DNA from: Schauerella fraxinea | GTDB lineage: Bacteria; Pseudomonadota; Gammaproteobacteria; Burkholderiales; Burkholderiaceae_B | Direction of reading: 5' to 3' | Length of the DNA: 64,000 bases | Assembly: GCA_030849945.1 (NCBI GenBank) | Contig: JAVDKK010000004.1 | Location: forward strand, 372,001-436,000 | Part shown: piece by piece, positions 1 to 8,773 of the stretch | Position numbering within the stretch: the stretch's first letter is position 1 | Layout of the letters: each line of letters opens with the position of its first letter | The notes under the pieces: generated by a model | What the model was told of the DNA's origin: nothing | The model's database searches: none | Seen by the model: only the letters and a program-made list of their open reading frames with translations | Position numbers and translations under genes: made by a program

Positions 1-125
1 CCGTGGGCCCGCCTTGTACGACGCGCTTGCCGCGCAACGCCGAACCTTGAAGCGTGAGCGTTTTCAGTTTCGATTTGCGCGCTCTGCGCCTCCCCTTTTT
101 TCCTTTCTGCAGCAGGCCTATCAGC

Positions 126-2426
126 ATGGACGATACCTTTACCAAGTTGGCGTTGGACTACCACGCTTATCCCACCCCGGGCAAAATCTCGGTCACACCG
201 ACCAAGCCGCTTGCCAATCAGGACGATCTGTCGCTGGCCTACTCTCCCGGCGTTGCAGCCGCCTGCATGGCGATCTTCCACGAGGGTGATGAGGCTGCCG
301 CCAAATACACCTCGCGCGGCAATCTGGTCGGTGTCATCACCAACGGCACCGCGGTATTGGGGTTGGGCAATATCGGCCCCTTAGCCGCCAAACCGGTGAT
401 GGAAGGCAAAGGCTGCCTCTTCAAGAAATTTGCCGGCATCGATGTGTTCGATATCGAACTCGCTGAAAACGATCCGGACAAACTGGTCGACATCATCGCC
501 GCGCTCGAGCCCACGCTCGGCGGCGTGAACCTTGAAGACATCAAGGCGCCCGAGTGCTTCTACATCGAAAAGAAGCTGCGCGAGCGCATGAAGATCCCGG
601 TCTTCCATGACGACCAGCACGGCACCGCGATCATCTCGTCGGCCGCCATCCTGAACGGCCTGAAAGTGGTCAACAAGGAAATGTCGCAGGTCAAATTGGT
701 GTGCTCCGGCGCCGGCGCCGCCGCCATCGCCTGCCTCGACTTGCTGGTGCACCTGGGCGTGCGCCGCGAGCACATCTACGTGGTCGATTCGCGTGGCGTG
801 ATCTGGGAGGGCCGCGACGAGAACATGGAACCCAACAAGGCCCGCTACGCGCAAAAGACCGACTCGCGCACGCTGGCCGACGTCATCGCCGACGCCGATG
901 TGTTCCTGGGCTGCTCGACCGCTGGCGTACTGACGGGCGATATGGTCAAGACCATGGGCGACCAGCCGCTGATTCTGGCGCTGGCCAATCCCGAACCGGA
1001 AATCCGCCCGGAAGTGGCGCGTGCCGCACGGCCGGATTGCATCATCGCCACGGGCCGTTCCGATTACCCGAACCAGGTCAACAACGTTCTGTGCTTCCCC
1101 TTCATCTTCCGCGGCGCCATGGATGCCGGCGCCACGCGCATCACTGAAGAAATGAAGCTTGCGTGCGTCAAAGCCATCGCCAATCTGGCGCAGGCCGAGC
1201 AAAACGACGAAGTCGCTCGCGCTTATGCCGGTCAGGAGTTGAGCTTCGGCGCCGACTACATCATCCCTAAGCCCTTCGACCCGCGCCTGATCGTCGAGAT
1301 CGCGCCGGCCGTGGCTCAAGCGGCCGCCGACTCCGGCGTGGCCCTGCGCCCGATCGAAGACATGGACGCCTACCGTGCCAAGTTGACGGCATTCGTGTAC
1401 CACTCCGGTCAACTGATGCGTCCGCTCTTCATGCAGGCGCGCAAGGCCGCCAAGCGCGTCATCTACACCGACGGTGAAGACGAGCGCGTCTTGCGTGCCG
1501 TGCAGGTTGTGGTCGACGAAGGCGTGGCCTTCCCGATCCTGGTGGGCCGTCCCAGCGTGATCGAGATGCGCGTGAAGAAGTGCGGCTTGCGCCTGGTCGC
1601 CGGCCAGCACATGGAGATCGTCGATCCCGAGGACGACGAGCGCTTTACCGAAACGTGGACCGCCTACTACAAGCTCAAGAGCCGCGATGGCGTCACGCCC
1701 GAAATCGCCAAAGCGATGATCCGCAAGCACAACACCCTGATCGGCGCGATGCTGTTGAACCGCGGCGACGGCGATGCGATGCTGTGCGGCGTCGCGAGCC
1801 GCTACGACCGCCAACTCGACTACGTGGCCGATGTCATTGGCTTGAAGCCGGGCGTGAAAACGTTCGCCGCCATGAACGTATTGATGCTGCCGGAACAAAC
1901 GCTCTTCATTTGCGACACGCACGTCAATGAAGACCCGACCGCCGAGCAAGTGGCCGACATGACGATTCAAGCCGCCGAGGAAATGCTGCGGTTTGGCGTG
2001 GTGCCCAAGATCGCGCTGCTCTCGCACTCGAACTTCGGCAGCCGCCCGTCGGCCTCGTCGCGCAAGATGGCTCAGGCGCGCACACTGATCGAACAACAAG
2101 CGCCCAATCTGGAAGTCGACGGCGAAATGCATGCCGACGCGGCCTTGTCCGAATCGATTCGCCTCAAAGCTTTCCCGGACAGCGCCTTGAAGGGCCGTGC
2201 CAACCTGCTGGTCACGCCCAATCTGGACACGGGCAACATCACGTACAACATGCTCAAAATGACGGGCAGCAACGGTATTGCAATGGGCCCGATCCTGTTG
2301 GGTGCCGCGCGCCCGGTGCACATTCTCACCACCAGCGCCACGGTGCGTCGCATCATCAACATGACCGCCTTGGCGGTCGTGGATGCGCAGCAGGAAGCCG
2401 GTCTGGTCGCACGCGGCGTGGTGTAA
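126..2426 (+). CDS. maeB: NADP-dependent malic enzyme with phosphotransacetylase-like C-terminal domain
   Basis: Converts malate to pyruvate, CO2 and NADPH in the cytoplasm, linking the TCA cycle to pyruvate. The 766-residue product has the two-part architecture of MaeB. The malic domain carries the catalytic-Tyr segment LSLAYSPGVA (Tyr39), followed by an NAD(P)-binding region with GAGAAA near residue 195. A phosphotransacetylase-like domain runs from about residue 443 (KRVIYTDGEDERVL) to the end; in this family it is generally regulatory rather than catalytic. The frame is open from 54, but homology begins at MDDTFTKLALDYHAYP, so I chose the ATG at 126. Its Shine-Dalgarno is weak. A strong terminator follows, so it looks monocistronic. 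Confidence in function is high; the start is less certain. Confidence 0.95.
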   Translation: MDDTFTKLALDYHAYPTPGKISVTPTKPLANQDDLSLAYSPGVAAACMAIFHEGDEAAAKYTSRGNLVGVITNGTAVLGLGNIGPLAAKPVMEGKGCLFKKFAGIDVFDIELAENDPDKLVDIIAALEPTLGGVNLEDIKAPECFYIEKKLRERMKIPVFHDDQHGTAIISSAAILNGLKVVNKEMSQVKLVCSGAGAAAIACLDLLVHLGVRREHIYVVDSRGVIWEGRDENMEPNKARYAQKTDSRTLADVIADADVFLGCSTAGVLTGDMVKTMGDQPLILALANPEPEIRPEVARAARPDCIIATGRSDYPNQVNNVLCFPFIFRGAMDAGATRITEEMKLACVKAIANLAQAEQNDEVARAYAGQELSFGADYIIPKPFDPRLIVEIAPAVAQAAADSGVALRPIEDMDAYRAKLTAFVYHSGQLMRPLFMQARKAAKRVIYTDGEDERVLRAVQVVVDEGVAFPILVGRPSVIEMRVKKCGLRLVAGQHMEIVDPEDDERFTETWTAYYKLKSRDGVTPEIAKAMIRKHNTLIGAMLLNRGDGDAMLCGVASRYDRQLDYVADVIGLKPGVKTFAAMNVLMLPEQTLFICDTHVNEDPTAEQVADMTIQAAEEMLRFGVVPKIALLSHSNFGSRPSASSRKMAQARTLIEQQAPNLEVDGEMHADAALSESIRLKAFPDSALKGRANLLVTPNLDTGNITYNMLKMTGSNGIAMGPILLGAARPVHILTTSATVRRIINMTALAVVDAQQEAGLVARGVV

Positions 2427-2525
2427 ACCGCGGACGCAAGCACACGTCGACCGGGCAGGCACGCCGGTCGGCGCTCGACGAAGACGGCAGCCGATGCATC
2501 GGCCCGCCGTCTCATCGAAATGAAA

Positions 2526-2554
2526 AGCCCGATCGTCGATCGGGCTTTTTTTTT
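2526..2554 (+). terminator. Rho-independent terminator after maeB
   Basis: A perfect 9-bp stem (AGCCCGATC / GATCGGGCT) with a 3-nt loop is followed directly by a run of nine T. Confidence 0.92.
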
Positions 2555-2644
2555 GCATATAGCCAATCCATCTATAGCGAAGCTTGGCAAGCGCAGCGGT
2601 TTTGCCTAAGCTTTGCGCCCGCATGACCTCATGATGAATCCCCC

Positions 2645-3424
2645 ATGGACTTGAATATCGCAGGGCGTCGCGCCTTGGTGACCGGCGCAAGCAAAGGCCT
2701 GGGAAGAAGCTGCGCTTGGGCGCTCGCACGCGCGCAGGTGGAGCTCACCATCGTGGCGCGCGATGCGCGTACCTTGCAAGACACCGCCGATGCCATCCAT
2801 CGCGACACCGGCGCTCTCGTGCATACCGTAGCGGCAGATGTGGCCACGCCTGAAGGCCGCGCCGCCGTGCTCCGCGCCTGCCCCCATCCCGACATTCTGG
2901 TGAACAACGCCGGCGGCAAGCCGCCCGGCGATTTTCGCAACTGGAGCCGTGACGACTGGATTGCGGGCGTCGACCTGATGATGCTCACCCCCATCGAGAT
3001 GATTCGCGCTACCTTCGACGGCATGGCCGAGCGCGGTTATGGCCGCATCGTGAATATCGTGTCCCGCAGCGTCAAAGCCGCGCATGCGGAGCTGGGACTC
3101 TCGAATGCGGCACGTTCCGGTCTGGTGGGATTCGTAGCGGGCATTGCGCGCCAGCACGCTAGCCGCAACGTCACCGTCAATAACCTATTGCCGGGCATTT
3201 TTGCGACTGGCGCGCAGATTCACCACGTGGAAAAACTGGCTGAAGAAACCGGTGAATCCTTCGATACGATCTGGCAGCGCCGTGCGGCGGGCAATCCCAG
3301 CAACCGCTATGGCGACCCCGATGAGCTCGGCAACTACTGCGCGTTTTTGTGTTCGGCCCACGCTGGATTCATTACCGGGCAAAATCTGCTGATCGACGGC
3401 GGCGATTACCGCGGCACGTTTTAA
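2645..3424 (+). CDS. SDR-family protein lacking the canonical Tyr/Lys catalytic pair
   Basis: A 259-residue Rossmann-fold short-chain dehydrogenase/reductase-like protein. The cofactor glycine motif TGASKGLG is at 13-20 and the NNAG motif at 87-90, so NAD(P) binding looks intact. The expected catalytic Ser is present (S140 in NIVSRS). Where YxxxK should lie the sequence reads S153-N-A-A-R157, so both Tyr and Lys are replaced. I recall a divergent SDR group with an LSNAxR motif in this position, often annotated as 3-oxoacyl-ACP reductase, whose chemistry is unclear. The start is the ATG at 2645. The gene sits 34 nt before an esterase gene and may be co-transcribed with it. Substrate unknown. 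Confidence 0.85.
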   Translation: MDLNIAGRRALVTGASKGLGRSCAWALARAQVELTIVARDARTLQDTADAIHRDTGALVHTVAADVATPEGRAAVLRACPHPDILVNNAGGKPPGDFRNWSRDDWIAGVDLMMLTPIEMIRATFDGMAERGYGRIVNIVSRSVKAAHAELGLSNAARSGLVGFVAGIARQHASRNVTVNNLLPGIFATGAQIHHVEKLAEETGESFDTIWQRRAAGNPSNRYGDPDELGNYCAFLCSAHAGFITGQNLLIDGGDYRGTF

Positions 3425-3458
3425 CTATTCCCCTCACTGCTTGATAAAAAGGCGCGAC

Positions 3459-4445
3459 ATGACCCGGATTGAAGATTCGACTGCCCACACCTTTGCACCC
3501 GAAGTCGTGCAAGCGCAGGCAGAACTCAAGGCCGCCGGTATCGGCGCCTCGAACATCCTGACCCAGCCCTTGGCTGAGTCGCGCGAAACCAACCGGATTT
3601 TCCAACGCTTTTTGAATGGGTCGGGGCCCGAGGTCGGCAAGGTCGTCGAACATCGCCTCGATCACCTGACGCATCCGGTCAACGTGCGGCTGTACTACCC
3701 GGCATCGGGCAGCGCGGACGCCCTGCCCGCTTATCTCCACATCCACGGCGGCGGGTTTGCGCAAGGCGATATCAACAGTCTGGACCGATGGAAACGCGAG
3801 ATCGCCAATGAAGCCGGCGTTGTGACGGTGGGCATCGAATACGCCCTCTCGCCCGAGGCGCGCTATCCCGTGGCCATCGAGCAGGTCATCGGCGCGCTGC
3901 GCTGGTTGCGCGACGAGGCCGCCACGCTGGGGCTGGATGCCGATCGCATCGCCGTCGGTGGCGATTCGGCGGGCGGCAATCTGGCGCTCAACGCGCTCTT
4001 GCGCCTGCGCGATCAAGATGATGCCTTCGTGAGAACCGGCGTGATCATCTACGGCATGCTGTCGGCCGATCACGATACGGCGTCCCACCAGACCCTGGGC
4101 GACGGCCGCTTCGGGCTCTCGACCGAAAAGCTCGCCTGGTTCTGGGAACGCTACACCGGCACTGACGCACGCCCGCTCGATGCAGGCGTGACGCCGCTTT
4201 ACGCCGAGGTTGGCGACCTGCCGCCGTTGCTGCTCCTGGCCGCCGCATTGGATCCGCTGCTCGACGACACGCTCAATCTGGCCAGGAAGCTCGCCGCTGC
4301 CGGCCAGCCGACCGAGCCGCGCATTTATCCGGGCGTGCCGCACGCGTTCATCGCAATGACGCGAATATTGCCCCAGGCCCGTGAAGCGCGCGACGATGTG
4401 ATCGCGCACCTCAAACAACACCTGGGCAACCGCACGGGCAATTAG
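3459..4445 (+). CDS. Alpha/beta hydrolase, hormone-sensitive-lipase (HSL) family esterase
   Basis: A 328-residue serine hydrolase. The HSL-family oxyanion-hole motif HGGG is at 96-99, the nucleophile motif GDSAG at 168-172 (Ser170), and the remaining triad members are probably Asp265 (in LDPLLDD) and His295 (in GVPHAF). The family hydrolyses short-chain acyl esters or related small substrates; the natural substrate cannot be read from sequence. There is no signal peptide, so it is probably cytoplasmic. I chose the ATG at 3459; a TTG at 3441 in frame is the alternative. The stop overlaps by 4 nt the stop of the convergent NTF2-like gene. Confidence 0.9.
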   Translation: MTRIEDSTAHTFAPEVVQAQAELKAAGIGASNILTQPLAESRETNRIFQRFLNGSGPEVGKVVEHRLDHLTHPVNVRLYYPASGSADALPAYLHIHGGGFAQGDINSLDRWKREIANEAGVVTVGIEYALSPEARYPVAIEQVIGALRWLRDEAATLGLDADRIAVGGDSAGGNLALNALLRLRDQDDAFVRTGVIIYGMLSADHDTASHQTLGDGRFGLSTEKLAWFWERYTGTDARPLDAGVTPLYAEVGDLPPLLLLAAALDPLLDDTLNLARKLAAAGQPTEPRIYPGVPHAFIAMTRILPQAREARDDVIAHLKQHLGNRTGN

Positions 4446-4912
4446 CTCTTGGCGGGCTTGTTGCCGTGGGACACGCTGGGCGTGTCCCGGAACAGCGACA
4501 TATGCGTGTGCGTCGCCACCCACGGCGCGCCCACCGTTTCGCGCGCGAACGACACCGTGGCGCGCCCCGGCCGATCGAACGGTGTACCGTCAGGCTGATA
4601 GCCGGTCGAATCCCATACCGCCAAGCCCACAGCAAACAAACGGTCGGGCGACACGAATCCCTGCACGTCGTCCAGACGCCAAGTAAAGCCATCGATCGTG
4701 CCCCATACATTGCGCCACTGATTTTTCTCGGCGTGTGACTGGCCCGAGACAAAATTGGTGAAGGTGCCGAAGGCGACAAAGTCGTCGGCGAACAAATGGC
4801 GCGCGGCCGCGTAGTCCACGGCTTGCACGTTATCGGACAGCGCCTTGAACCAATCGCGCACCTGCTGCAGATCGGTAGCGTCCACGGGCGCCAATGCTTT
4901 AACACTCATCAT
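4442..4912 (-). CDS. NTF2-like (SnoaL/DUF4440-type) protein
   Basis: A small protein of about 156 residues that resembles the NTF2-like cone fold: N-terminal helices (DLQQVRDWFKALSDNVQAVD), the motif ARHLFADDFVAFGTF, and later beta strands including GFTWRLDDVQGFV and ATVSFARETVGAPWVATHTH. The fold is used by small ester-binding enzymes, isomerases and scaffolds, so function is open. AGGAGA lies just upstream of two consecutive ATG codons (4912 and 4909); the second gives better spacing. It starts about 31 nt after the stop of the dipeptide-transporter ATPase and is the last gene of that operon. Confidence 0.75.
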   Translation of the reverse strand: MMSVKALAPVDATDLQQVRDWFKALSDNVQAVDYAAARHLFADDFVAFGTFTNFVSGQSHAEKNQWRNVWGTIDGFTWRLDDVQGFVSPDRLFAVGLAVWDSTGYQPDGTPFDRPGRATVSFARETVGAPWVATHTHMSLFRDTPSVSHGNKPAKS

Positions 4913-4943
4913 GTTCTCCTGATGAAAAGGGATGAAAAAGGGG

Positions 4944-5921
4944 TCATGCCAGCCAACATGCAACCGCATGATCGGCGGTTTTGATCGCCAGTTCGGGCGA
5001 TTCGGTGCGGCAACGCGCGATCGCCATCGGGCAGCGCGGATGAAATCGGCAACCCGGCGGCGGCGACATCGGACTCGGTGGCTCACCGGGCGCCACAGCC
5101 ATGGCCGGGCCGCGATGCGCCGCGCGATCGGGTTCGGGCACCGCCGCCAAGAGGCTGCGGGTGTAGGGATGCAACGGCCGCTCATACACGTCATCGCGCG
5201 GCCCGATCTCCACCACCCGGCCCGCGTACATGATGGCGATGCGATGCGAGATATGCCGCACGACCGCCAGATCGTGTGCGATCAACAGAATCGACAAGCC
5301 CAGGGCCTGCTGCAAATCCTGAAACAGATTGATGATCTGCGCGCGCACCGAGACATCCAGTGCCGAGACCGGCTCATCGGCCACGATCAGATCCGGACCA
5401 ATTGCCAAGGCACGCGCAATGCCGACGCGCTGCCGCTGACCACCCGAAAACGCATGCGGATAACGATGCGCGGCGTCTGGCGGCAGACCGACCTGCGCAA
5501 TGAGTTGCGCCACGCGCGCATCGAGCGCGTGACGATCGCCGGCCAGGCCGTGCACGATCAACGGTTCGGCGATGGCATCGAATACCGTATGCCGGGGATT
5601 AAGGCTGGTGGATGGATCCTGAAACACCAACTGCATGTGCCGCCGCAGACGGCGCAGCGGCTCGCCGTGCGCATGCGTGATGTCTTCGCCGCGAAACGAA
5701 ATCGTGCCGGCCGTGAGTGGCGTGCGGCGCAGGATAGCGCGGCCCAGCGTAGTTTTCCCCGAACCGGATTCGCCCACCAACCCCAGCGTTTCACCCGGCG
5801 CGATCGTGAGCGAAACGCCATCGACGGCCCGCGCCACTTCGGCGGGGCGCAGCCACCCGCCTCGCACCGGGTAATGCACTTGCAGGCCGTCGATCGACAA
5901 CAAGGGCATCGTGTCAGCCAT
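4944..5921 (-). CDS. Peptide ABC transporter ATP-binding protein (DppF/OppF type)
   Basis: The second ATPase of a dipeptide/oligopeptide importer, about 325 residues. It has Walker A GESGSGKTT, the ABC signature FSGGQRQRVGIARAL, Walker B LIVADEPVSALD, and the C-terminal oligopeptide/dipeptide transporter extension with a Cys-containing segment (CRFHPRCPMA) typical of DppD/DppF/OppD/OppF. I start at the ATG at 5921 because GGGGAG lies 6 nt upstream; it overlaps the end of the preceding ATPase gene, indicating translational coupling. ATG at 5909 is an alternative. It pairs with the next ATPase to energise the two permeases. Confidence 0.93.
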   Translation of the reverse strand: MADTMPLLSIDGLQVHYPVRGGWLRPAEVARAVDGVSLTIAPGETLGLVGESGSGKTTLGRAILRRTPLTAGTISFRGEDITHAHGEPLRRLRRHMQLVFQDPSTSLNPRHTVFDAIAEPLIVHGLAGDRHALDARVAQLIAQVGLPPDAAHRYPHAFSGGQRQRVGIARALAIGPDLIVADEPVSALDVSVRAQIINLFQDLQQALGLSILLIAHDLAVVRHISHRIAIMYAGRVVEIGPRDDVYERPLHPYTRSLLAAVPEPDRAAHRGPAMAVAPGEPPSPMSPPPGCRFHPRCPMAIARCRTESPELAIKTADHAVACWLA

Positions 5922-6909
5922 TCGCAGCTCCCCACGCATCGTGAAACGGGCGCACACAGGCCGCCTGGCGCCCAGCGACGTCTACGGTTGCAAGCGGCGG
6001 TCGCGCGCCGCACGCCGCATCGGCCAACGGGCAGCGCGGCGCGAAGTCGCATCCCGCGCCCAACTGGCGGGCATCCGGCGGCGAGCCTTCGATGCTCACC
6101 ATGCGATGCAGACGATCCGACAGCCGCGGCGTCGCGCGCAGCAGGCCGGCGGTGTAAGGATGCGCCGGCGCGCGATAAAGCGCATCGGCGTCGCCCACTT
6201 CCACCAAGCGGCCGGCATACATCACCGCCACGCGATCGGCCACTTTGGCGACCACGCCCAAGTCGTGCGTAACCAACAAAATCGCCAGCCCGAGACGCGC
6301 TTTGAGATCGGCCAGCAGATCGAGAATCTGCGCTTGTATGGTGACGTCCAATGCCGTGGTCGGTTCGTCGGCGATCAGCAGTTCAGGCTCGCAGGCCAGC
6401 GCCATGGCGATCATGATGCGCTGGCGCTGACCGCCGGAGAATTCGTGCGGCAGGCGGCTCAAGCGCTCGAGCGGCTTCGGAATGCCGACTTGCGTGAGCA
6501 ACTCGACGATGCGCGTGCGCCGGGCATCGCGGCCCAACCGGGTATGCCGCACCAGCACTTCATCGAGCTGCGTGTCTATCGTCAAAAGCGGATTCATCGC
6601 ACTCATCGGATCTTGAAACACCATGGCAATGCGGTTGCCGCGGAGATCCTCCAGCGCGCGGGGCGACAGCGACGACAGATCGACGCCGTCGATATGCACG
6701 CTCCCGCCCGCCACGCGGCCCGGCAGCGCGATCAATCCCATCAGCGCCAACGCGGACGCACTTTTGCCCGAGCCGCTTTCGCCTACCAACGCCAGTGTTT
6801 CGCCGCGTTGGATGGTGAACGACAACCGGTCCACCGCCTTGACGGTGCCACGACGCGTGAGGAACTCCACGCTGAGATCGCGCACGTGGAGCAAGGGCGC
6901 GGCGCTCAT
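5914..6909 (-). CDS. Peptide ABC transporter ATP-binding protein (DppD/OppD type)
   Basis: The first ATPase of the importer, 331 residues. Walker A GESGSGKSAS, signature FSGGQRQRIMIAMAL, Walker B LLIADEPTTALD and the C-terminal segment GCDFAPRCPLA are all visible. The start ATG at 6909 has AAGGAG with 6-nt spacing and overlaps the stop of the upstream permease in an ATGA junction. The upstream frame stays open far longer, but that sequence belongs to the permease gene in another frame. The tight overlaps of all subunit genes imply one polycistronic message with stoichiometric translation. Confidence 0.93.
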   Translation of the reverse strand: MSAAPLLHVRDLSVEFLTRRGTVKAVDRLSFTIQRGETLALVGESGSGKSASALALMGLIALPGRVAGGSVHIDGVDLSSLSPRALEDLRGNRIAMVFQDPMSAMNPLLTIDTQLDEVLVRHTRLGRDARRTRIVELLTQVGIPKPLERLSRLPHEFSGGQRQRIMIAMALACEPELLIADEPTTALDVTIQAQILDLLADLKARLGLAILLVTHDLGVVAKVADRVAVMYAGRLVEVGDADALYRAPAHPYTAGLLRATPRLSDRLHRMVSIEGSPPDARQLGAGCDFAPRCPLADAACGARPPLATVDVAGRQAACVRPFHDAWGAANG

Positions 6910-7832
6910 CGGCGCTCCTTGGCGATCAACCGGCGCGCGAACTTCATTTCCTGTTCTTGCGGATCCATCGCCAACCGCAGGCGACTCGCTGCCAGGTTTA
7001 CCGCAAGCACCGTCAAGGCAATGGACAGCCCCGGAAACGTCGCCAACCACCACGCCCGCGTGAGGTAGTTGCGACCATTGGCCACGTCCAGCCCCCACGA
7101 CACGCCGGGCGGCTGCACGCCCACACCGAGAAACGAAAGCGCGGCTTCGGCCAGCACCACCCGGGCAAACTCGAGCACCATCAATGTGGCCAGCGGCGCG
7201 GCCAGATTCGGCAGGATGTGACGCCACAGCACACGCGCGGCACGCGCCCCCGCCACCTCGGCACTCTCCACATAAGGCGCCTGACGCAAGGACAACACCA
7301 GGCTGCGCACCTGGCGCGCATAGACCATCCAACCATTCAGGGCCAAGGCGATGATCACCGTGGGCACGCTGGGGCCGAGCACCATGAGTATCGTCAACGA
7401 CAACAGCAGCCCCGGAAACGCCACATGCACATCCACCCAGCGCATGACGACCATATCGAACCGGCCGCCAAAATATCCCGCGCACAGGCCCACCAGCACG
7501 CCGAAGCCGGCCGAGATCGCCACGACCGACGAACCGATAAAGATCGACAGCCGCGCGCCATGCAGCACGCGGCTCAACACATCGCGGCCGAGATTGTCTG
7601 TACCCAACCAGTGAGCCGCGGTGCCGCCGTCGATCCAGGCCGGCGGCTTGAGGCGCGCCGACAAGCTGATCGCAGCGGGGTCGAAAGGAGCAAGCCATGG
7701 CAGTGCGCTCGCCAACGCCGCCAAGCCGATCAGCAGCAGGCCCGCGAGCCACCAGCCCCGTTGTCGATCGGACAAACCGCCAATGGCGGCGAATCGGCCG
7801 CCTCGCGGTGCGTGCGCGGAGACGGTGGCCAT
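6906..7832 (-). CDS. Peptide ABC transporter permease (DppC/OppC type)
   Basis: An inner-membrane permease of 308 residues. The N-terminal segment MATVSAHAPRGG is followed by the first membrane helix (GWWLAGLLLIGLAALASALP), then the DppC-type periplasmic segment and several helices. The EAA loop that contacts the ATPase reads YVESAEVAGARAARVLWRHI. The start ATG at 7832 has GGAGG 8 nt upstream and overlaps the previous stop by one base (TGATG). The protein ends exactly where the DppD-type gene begins. Confidence 0.92.
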   Translation of the reverse strand: MATVSAHAPRGGRFAAIGGLSDRQRGWWLAGLLLIGLAALASALPWLAPFDPAAISLSARLKPPAWIDGGTAAHWLGTDNLGRDVLSRVLHGARLSIFIGSSVVAISAGFGVLVGLCAGYFGGRFDMVVMRWVDVHVAFPGLLLSLTILMVLGPSVPTVIIALALNGWMVYARQVRSLVLSLRQAPYVESAEVAGARAARVLWRHILPNLAAPLATLMVLEFARVVLAEAALSFLGVGVQPPGVSWGLDVANGRNYLTRAWWLATFPGLSIALTVLAVNLAASRLRLAMDPQEQEMKFARRLIAKERR

Positions 7833-8773
7833 CAGGTAATCCTCCGGTCCAGCATGCGATAAATCACGTCCAGCGCGAAATTGATGATCACGATGAAGAA
7901 CGCGATGAAAAAAACGACGGCCTGCAGCAGCACCACGTCCTGACGTTCGATCGCCTGCACCGCCGTTTGCCCCAGACCGGGCCAGGCGAAGATGGTTTCC
8001 ACGACCACGGTGTGCCCGGCCAACATGGCCGAAAACTCCCACCCCAGCAAGGCCACCGTGGGCACGGCCACGTTGCGCAGCGCATGGACCAGCACGATGC
8101 GATAAAAGCGCAGTCCCTTGGCGCGCGCGGTGCGTATATACAGCGCATTGAGCTCATCGATCATGGCCGAACGCACCACCATCGCGATGCGGCCCAAGGC
8201 TGGCAAGCTCAAGGTGAGGATCGGCAGCACCAGGCTCGACGCGGTATCCGCGCCGGAGGACGGCAACATGTTCAGATGCACAGCGAAAAAGAGAATGAAG
8301 AGCAGGCCCAACCAAAACTGCGGCAACGACAGCCCTGCCAGACTGAGCACCACGCTCAAGCGATCCGCCCATTGCCCGGGCTTGATGGCCGCGACAATGC
8401 CCAACGGCACGCCCGCCAGCGCCGCGATCGAAACGGCGCCCGTGCACAGCACCAGGGTGGCGGGCAACCGTTCGAACACGATCTCGAGCGCCGGTCGATG
8501 CTGCCACAGCGAATCACCGAAATTCAACGTGGCGATATCGCGCACATACGACAGATACTGCTGCCACACGGGACCATCCAGCCCGAGCGCTTGCGCGAGC
8601 ACGGCGCGGTCGCCGGCCGTGGCGTCGATGGGCAACATAAGCGCCACGGGGTCGCCGATCATTCGGGTCACGATGAACACGATCGTGGTCACCCCGAACA
8701 CGACAAAAAACCCCTGCGACAGTCTGCCGAGCAAGAAGCCCGGCAACCCATGGCCGCGTAGCCTATTGAACAA
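7832..8773 (-). CDS. Peptide ABC transporter permease (DppB/OppB type)
   Basis: An inner-membrane permease of 313 residues. It begins with a DppB-like first helix (GFFVVFGVTTIVFIVTRMIG), has six predicted helices, and carries the EAA loop RTARAKGLRFYRIVLVHALRN. No suitable ATG precedes the first helix. A TTG at 8773 has AAGGA with 8-nt spacing and overlaps the end of the solute-binding protein gene by 11 nt; I adopt it. A TTG at 8746 lacks a ribosome-binding site. It forms the transmembrane heterodimer with the DppC-type protein. Confidence 0.9.
   Translation of the reverse strand: MFNRLRGHGLPGFLLGRLSQGFFVVFGVTTIVFIVTRMIGDPVALMLPIDATAGDRAVLAQALGLDGPVWQQYLSYVRDIATLNFGDSLWQHRPALEIVFERLPATLVLCTGAVSIAALAGVPLGIVAAIKPGQWADRLSVVLSLAGLSLPQFWLGLLFILFFAVHLNMLPSSGADTASSLVLPILTLSLPALGRIAMVVRSAMIDELNALYIRTARAKGLRFYRIVLVHALRNVAVPTVALLGWEFSAMLAGHTVVVETIFAWPGLGQTAVQAIERQDVVLLQAVVFFIAFFIVIINFALDVIYRMLDRRIT

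Noticed and set aside
381..2729. A 782-codon open frame on the minus strand opposite maeB
   Set aside because: It is the antisense shadow of a high-GC gene with a clear MaeB product; the translation is His/Arg-rich with no domain I recognise.
4932..6272. A long plus-strand frame opposite the two dipeptide-transporter ATPase genes
   Set aside because: Arg/His-rich shadow translation; both Walker motifs, signatures and ribosome sites are on the minus strand.
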